From the NCBI RefSeq assembly GCF_021018805.1, contig NC_086248.1, forward strand, positions 54,317,485 through 54,381,484: a stretch of 64,000 nucleotides of DNA, written 5' to 3'. The position numbers were made by a program, and so were the translations under genes. Below are positions 58,287 to 64,000 of this stretch, one piece after another. The number at the start of each line of letters is the position of its first letter. Position 1 is the first letter of the stretch. Under the pieces are notes generated by a model, which was given only the letters and a program-made list of their open reading frames with translations, made no database searches and was not told the origin of the DNA. This DNA is from Prinia subflava. Its lineage: Eukaryota > Chordata > Aves > Passeriformes > Cisticolidae.

Positions 58287-60192
58287 AATGGATAATATAG
58301 TTAGAAAATGAGAGAATGAAGGAGAGAGAAAACAAAGCACTCTAATTCTGGTAACATGCATAGCTCCCAGAGGAGGAAATGGCATTCAGTTTAAATAATT
58401 TAAAGAAATCACAGAAATCAGCCACTCAGAGCAGAGAATTAAATAAAATTGTAGCACGGTCTTCAGAAGCTGGCTTAATGAAACCATACTGCTAGGAAAA
58501 TACAAACTGGAGTATAATACAAATTGTTGGAATCTTCACCAGTTCATATTATGCATACCAAAGCAGCTTCATGACACAGTAATGCCAGGCTTTCATTTAC
58601 AAGAAAGCTGCTTCAGCAGAATATGTAGCCAGAGCATGGTATAAAATTCACACATCCTACAAAAGCCCATTACCTATTAGCTGGTTGTTCTGGATATATA
58701 GGATGTGCATACCATTAGTTTCTAAGAAAGTGCTGGGTCAGCAATTTAGAATGATTACAGCTGCACAAATCAGAAGTACAGAGCAGTGTTTAGGAGAATT
58801 ACATAGCAGAGGCATTAGGCGGATTTGTGGGATTAAGATGAAGAGCTTGGGACTGATTTTGCATTCTTAAGGCAGACTTCACAAATCATGTACCCTATGG
58901 AAGAGTCTTCAACTCTGAACATTTTAGTCCATTTGATAGTTCTACTCTTAACTCCTTTCCTAACCTCTTGGAGAGTTTTACACATTTCATTCCCTCACAC
59001 ATTTTCTCCAAATTTCTGTTTGGTTCCAGTCACAGACTTTTTCAGCCTGGTAGAATGGCCTGAGCAGCTGCAACAGGGCATCTGCTTAGCATGAGGCTAT
59101 AAGATGAAATTCTAGCCTTACTGAATTTTGCTGCTGTTTTCAGTGGTGACAAGGATTGACAATATAATGAAATGGGGTAATGATAGTATTACCATAGGTT
59201 GATAGCTGTTCTTAAGAATCCCAAAGGGCCTTAAAAGGAAGAGATGTTGTGGCACAGAGGTTTGAAAATTCTCAAGTTCACTTAGCATTCTAAATGAAGT
59301 CTAACTGTGAAAAATCTGACTGTTGAATAATGATCAGAGATGGTCAGTTTATGCATGCACCAAAATTTCCAGTTAGTTAGACTAAATTGATAGTTACTAC
59401 ATCACTTTTCCAGGGACACTTTTAACTTTCACCGCCTTTTTTGTTTAAAGCATACTGATCCTTTGCATTTTATTGTATATTCAGATGCTATAATGGAAAT
59501 ACCTTGAACTTTTTAAAGTGAAATTGAAGTAAAATTTGTTTATTCCTATAGGACTATCTAAAGGAATTCCCTATACTTTGATGGTACAGGAGTTTAGCAA
59601 ATGTCATGTACAAGTTACTTACCTGCTTACAGAAGCAGATCTGATTGGCATCAAGAACTGCAATCAATCCAAGTGCCAATTAACAAAGGAAAATCTGGCA
59701 TAACAGTATGTGACAAAATGATTCAAAGCAGGTTCACAACATGCAAATAATGTCAATTTTGTGTAACAGTCAGATGGATGAGAGAATATTTTTGAGACTC
59801 ACTAGATCAGTGTTACTTGACTTCAGCAGGCCTCAATTAGGAGCAGGACCTGATTAGTTGTGACTTTAATCAACTGTGATTTAAATATTACCATTGGTTT
59901 GATTGTTAGTGACAGAGTTTAAGCAGTGCCCTTCTTTTGAGGACAAAGGATGCATAAATCACAAGTTCACTATAGACACATCTAGTTTAGTTCAGCAAAA
60001 TTCAGTCTTAAAGTACTGTAGCAAATATAAGCCATGCTTTTCAGTGAAGATTTTCTGTGCTTTCAAGGAGTCAAGGACTAGAGTGTACTACTTGGTAGTT
60101 TATAATTTAATGCTGATGACTTGCTAAAGTTCTCTCATTTATATAATGCCTGTCTTCAGGAGCAAACACTGCATGTCATTACACAAATTTTT

Positions 60193-61075
60193 CATAGAAC
60201 TGTTGAATATGCTGAGTTGGAGGAACCCATCAGGGTCATCAAGGCCAACTCCTGGCCCTATCCAGGACACCCACAAGAGACACACCATGACAGCATTGTC
60301 CAAATGCTTTTTGACTTCAGGCCCTCTTGCTGTTGTGACCACTTCCATGGGGAGCCTGTTCCAGAGCTCAGCCACCCTCTGGATGAAAAATTTTTCCAGT
60401 GTCCTACCTAAACCTCCCCTGACTCAGCTTCATGCTGTTCTCTCAAGCCCTGTCACTGATCCCAGGAGCAGAGATCAGTACCTGCCCCATCATTTCCCCT
60501 CATGAGGATGTTGAAGTCAGCAATGAGGTCTCCCCTCAGTCTCCTTCAGGCTGAACAATCCAAGTGACCTCAGCTGCTACTCATAAAGCTTCCCCTCCAG
60601 ACTCTTCACCATTCTGGCTTTGAATGGGGCCCTGCTTTGGACTTTCTCTAATACTTTAGTGTCTTTTTTTTTTATATTGGGGCACTCAAAACTGACTCCT
60701 GCACTCAAGGTGAGGCTGTCCCAGCTCAGAGCAGAGCAGGACAATCCCCTCCCTTGCCTGGCTGGCCATGCTGTGCCTGATGCACCCCAGGATAAGGCTG
60801 GCCCTCCTGGCTGTCAGGGCACTGCTGGCTCATGTTCAATTTGCCACTCACCAGGACCCTCAGGTCTCTTTCCATGGGGCTGCTCTCCAGTCTCTCATTC
60901 CCCAGTCTGTAAACACAACCCTATCCCAGGTGCAAAATCCAGTACTTGCCCTGGTTAAATTTCATGTGGTTGGTGATTGCCCATTTCTCTAGTTTGTTGA
61001 GGTCTTTCTGCAGGGCCTGTCTGCCCTCATGGAAGTTGCCAGCTTCTCCCAATTTAGTGTTCTTTCAGTGTCATT
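60193..61075 (-). mobile_element. CR1 LINE fragment, about 0.9 kb, 5'-truncated
   Basis: The left edge CATAGAAC, then GTTGGAGGAACCCATCAGGG and CAAGGCCAACTCC, is the reverse complement of a CR1 3' end. Typical CR1 text follows, for example CTGGCTGGCCATGCTGTGCC, GATGCACCCCAGGATAAGG, GGGGCTGCTCTCCAG and GTTGGTGATTGCCC. The element is on the minus strand with its 3' end at the left. The right boundary, where CR1 similarity fades after CTTCTCCCAATTTAGT, is approximate. Open frames across it on both strands are not genes. It is CpG-poor and diverged, so it is not recent. Confidence 0.9.
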
Positions 61076-62322
61076 TTGCATATCAGCCATATAGTGCTGA
61101 TACATCCTCTGTAATCCTCCAGTTTTACAGAACTGATTCCCACTAGAACAATATCTTCCAACCTGATAACTTGTCATGTACAGGGTAGCAATGTCTTTTT
61201 GCTGTCAAGTTAGCCAAGATCTTTCTTCAAGCTCCATTGTCCTCTCTAAATAAGAGAGAATTATTTATAGAAGAGACTCCATTGTGAGTATTTCAGTCTG
61301 TTTGAAGATGAAAGACATCCATACTATTTGTGAATTATCAGACACCCTAAAAAGTGTCAGTCTGCTCAGTGGCTTTTGCATTATTGCATTTGAGTGTTTT
61401 TAAACTAATCCTGATTTAAGCACAATATAAACTGGTAGTGCAAATAACTTGCTTTCAGAAAGCATAACATTTCAGTAGTTTAAAAAAACTTTCTAGGAAC
61501 TTCTAGTTTTTTGAGAATTATTACTTTTATCCCTTAAAGGGCTTCACATCTGTAAACCCTCTGCTACAAACCAGTTGCACGTTAGACGCACACAAGTCCA
61601 TGGGGATGGAATTCATCCAAGACCACTGAGGGAGCCACTTTCAGTCATATACCAGCAGTCCCAGGTGGCTGCAAACTGGTAAACATGAGACCCATCTATA
61701 AGTTTCAGAAGGAGGATTCAGGAATCATATCTCTCCATGGTGTGTTCCTCCTGTTGTAAAAATATGTCAGCAAACTCTGTCGGTGCCAGTTACCACATTA
61801 ATATAATCAAAGATGTACAAAACAAACTGATGCAGAAACTGTTAATAAATGGCAAAGTCCATTGGTGTTGTGTTGCCATCCATATTTGATGTGATTCATA
61901 AAGGACAATGAAGTAATATTCCTGAACATAATGGGGTTTGTACTTGTTTGAAAAACAGCCTGACAACTCCACTACAGGAAATGCAAATCCTGTTTCTCAC
62001 AGTAAAGGAGACTGAAGTGCTTCATCACCTTGTTTCAGTTCAAATATTATCTAATAAACATTCTTTGTTTTAGTCAATGCAAGATCCATGTCATGTGTAT
62101 AGTGATTTTTTTTTCAAAAAGGATATGCAGGTGAGGAAAAGATCTGGTTCTGTGATCACATCTTTACCTTATGCAAGCAAAAGTGTCTGTTCATTTGAAT
62201 CAAAATGAAACATAATCAGGTCAGTCGTGTGCTTCTGTTAAAAGACATCATTTAAAATAGAGTTTCCATGTTTGGTGTAACTACTGGCTTTGTCTACTTA
62301 AATGATTTTTTTGAATCTCTAG

Positions 62323-62482
62323 GACTGGGAAAAATGGCACAATATCAGTGCGAGCTTTGGATGGTCCTAAAGCCAGCATCGTGCCAGCCACATTCAGTGC
62401 TGTCTCCCCTCCTGGATATACCATTCTGGATGTGGATGTTAATGCTGTGCTGTTTGTTGGTGGTTTAACAGAAAAAATTAAG
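62323..62482 (+). CDS. LAMA2: LAMA2 exon: later part of LG1
   Basis: The exon is 160 nt: one base finishes Arg, then 53 codons to phase 0. It encodes TGKNGTISVRALDGPKASIV, FSAVSPPGYTILDVDVNAV and LFVGGLTEKIK. ILDVDxNAxLFVGGL is the strand region near the end of LG domains. The remainder of LG1, with its CMG...Y motif, must be in the next exon, which is not in the window. One sequon (NGT). The acceptor is TTTTTTGAATCTCTAG and the donor GTAATG. Confidence 0.96.
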
Positions 62483-64000
62483 GTAATGCCTTTTCTTATG
62501 TTACTGTGTTAGCTGGCTACTTGTGTAGGCAAATTTTGTTATTGCTTAAAATAGAAATAGGGAATTTTAATATGCTGGTGTCATTGCAGTAGGTGCTTCT
62601 ACTGCAAGTAGTACACTTGCACTTTTGAAAGGTTGTTGGGATTTGCCTCAACCGAGATGCACAGATACAAGATTTCACTGCCCACAATGTAACCTTCTGA
62701 TCGGAAGCCCTGTAGCTGGCTGTATTGATGCAGCATTTAGCCCAAACAACTAATTCCTGCTGAATGGATGGATGCTTTACCCTTGACACACTGCTGCCCT
62801 GACAAGCTTTCAGTTTCTGAGTGACAGGAACTCATTTCTGTTTCTGTACATTTCTGGTCTCCTACCAATGTATATGGGAGAATATTTTCCCTTGCATTTG
62901 GGGTTTTTCCTTTGTCATGTATGCACAGTATCACTTCTTCCTTTGTAGTCTGCTTTTGATGTTTCTGCTTTATTTTCCTCATTTTTTGTTCCTGGTTCCC
63001 TCCCTGTTCCCCTACAGATATCTGCATCGTACTGCTGATCAATTTTCTCTTCTGTCTGTTCATTTTCCTGGTGACATCTTCTACCTTTACTAAACTTCAT
63101 GGGATGAAACAAAGATATATGCCAAATAGAATAGATGGAAATCTTTTGAAAAAATTAATCCCCAATAAAAACAATTTAGCACTTATTTTCCTATGGCATT
63201 CTTTACAAAACAACTTAAATTAACTATTCTGTTCCTGATCAACATTTTAGCATTTGAAAAGAAGCTAAAATTTAGATTTTCTCAAATAGTGAACTCACTT
63301 TTTTTACTCTCAGGTTTGTATAAGTCCTAAAGTGTTAAAACAACACTACATGCAGAAAAACGGAAGTGCAAAACTTGATGTCAAAACAGCTGTTTTCAAC
63401 CTCAGTAAGGGTTGTCCAAATGTATTCTGAAGAACTCTCTATTTTTTTTTATTTTAGTCAGGAAAATCTTCCTGAATTCTTTTTCCTCCAATAATGAAAA
63501 TAAGACAAGGGCAGCAGTAGTAAGGCAGTCTATTTTAAGTTTGGTATGACTGGTATATTTTCAATGTAGAATTTTAAACACTGTCAGATTTGTTTTGTTC
63601 GAATACAAAACAAATTCAGTTCAAAAACTGAATTAAAATAGAACTTCAGGTTTTTGGGAATTTCTGTCATCATATGTTACAGTTGTACGGCTCACAAAAT
63701 GAAGACCTTAACCAGGACTTGTCTAAAACTGTGCAGCTCTTTCGACATTTAATCAAGGTTACTGGTATATCTTAGGCCACTGACTCAAAAATCTGCTTTT
63801 TCATATTATTGGGGTTTGGAATGCTTTAGATTTGTCCTACAGTTTTGTCCACATCCCTTTTGGCATGCATTTCTGTGGTGTATTCAAAAAGAAAATTAAT
63901 TTTCATTTTTTAAAAACATCTTTCATCTGAGTTGCAGAAGACTATGATACTTGGATGTCATGAATTTCTTATAAGTGACATTAAGTTCATACTTGTTGCT
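62483..64000 (+). other. LAMA2: Start of the next LAMA2 intron
   Basis: It begins with donor GTAATG. I looked for the expected next LG1 exon (a FTGCMGE-like segment) to the end of the window and did not find it. The sequence is AT-rich with no recognisable element. Confidence 0.82.

Larger units (their letters stand above)
56112..62322 (+). other. LAMA2: LAMA2 intron, 6211 nt, with solo LTR and CR1
   Basis: Intron GTGAGT to CTCTAG inside the LG1 coding region. It carries the two largest mobile-element pieces of the window: the solo LTR at 56915-58281 and the CR1 fragment at 60193-61075. Both are on the minus strand, antisense to LAMA2. The rest is AT-rich with no recognisable element. Confidence 0.88.
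176..62482 (+). other. LAMA2: LAMA2 gene, internal part (21 coding segments)
   Basis: This is the gene span visible in the window, from the first to the last exon found. Laminin alpha-2 is the heavy chain of laminin-211 and laminin-221, secreted into basement membranes of muscle and nerve, where it links matrix to integrins and alpha-dystroglycan. The spliced frame gives, in order, the end of an L4 domain, LE modules, a coiled coil opening with CDDEC, and LG1. Sequence in exons such as HLLSPQRAPER, NQKNMTMLE, IKVSVSSGG and FLAIEMRKGKVSFLWDVGSG matches what I recall of mammalian LAMA2, and fits it better than LAMA1, LAMA3, LAMA4 or LAMA5. Recessive loss of LAMA2 causes merosin-deficient muscular dystrophy in mammals. 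Both ends of the gene lie outside the window. Confidence 0.96.

Noticed and set aside
60121..61146. Several overlapping open frames on both strands up to 119 codons
   Set aside because: They lie in CR1 3' untranslated sequence and its edges.
176..62482. Assignment to LAMA1 or another laminin alpha chain
   Set aside because: The LE, rod and LG1 segments fit LAMA2 best as I recall the family; a protein alignment would settle it.
1..64000. tRNA, rRNA, CRISPR array or bacterial-type operon features
   Set aside because: None seen by eye; the sequence is intron-exon DNA of a vertebrate gene.

Overview
The window holds part of one multi-exon vertebrate gene on the + strand. It is the 3' half of LAMA2, the laminin alpha-2 chain of merosin laminins (a basement-membrane protein). 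I found 21 coding segments between 176 and 62482. All have GT donors and AG acceptors and join in one frame with compatible phases, for 2809 nt or 936 complete codons. The 5' part of the gene lies before base 1 and the rest of the LG domains lies after base 64000. No promoter, start codon or stop codon of the gene is in the window.

The organism is most likely a bird, probably a passerine. Two CR1 LINE fragments end in the avian octamer tail. An intron carries a long solo LTR starting TGTCATGG and ending CCACGACA, flanked by a 5-bp duplication. The introns are short for a mammalian LAMA2, and G/T-only tracts are frequent. The bird call is inference from repeats and from a protein that resembles mammalian LAMA2 but differs from it.

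Layout by domain: 176-293 ends the second laminin IV (L4) domain and opens the following half LE module. 3382-9103 (four exons) encodes the laminin EGF-like (LE) modules just before the rod. 16169-53293 (twelve exons, including a 6-nt microexon at 52076-52081) encodes the domain II+I coiled coil that trimerises with beta and gamma chains. 54940-62482 (three exons) encodes most of LG1, the first of five C-terminal globular domains. The N-terminal arm, LG2-LG5 and the dystroglycan-binding part are outside the window.

Introns make up about 95 percent of the sequence and are AT-rich. They hold the CR1 pieces, the solo LTR, a 51-nt T run, G/T-only tracts, microsatellites and a few segments of unusual composition that I could not assign. 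I saw no second gene that I would defend, no tRNA or rRNA, and no CRISPR array. The most notable observation is the microexon, which repairs an apparent two-residue gap in the protein and could easily be missed by automated annotation.
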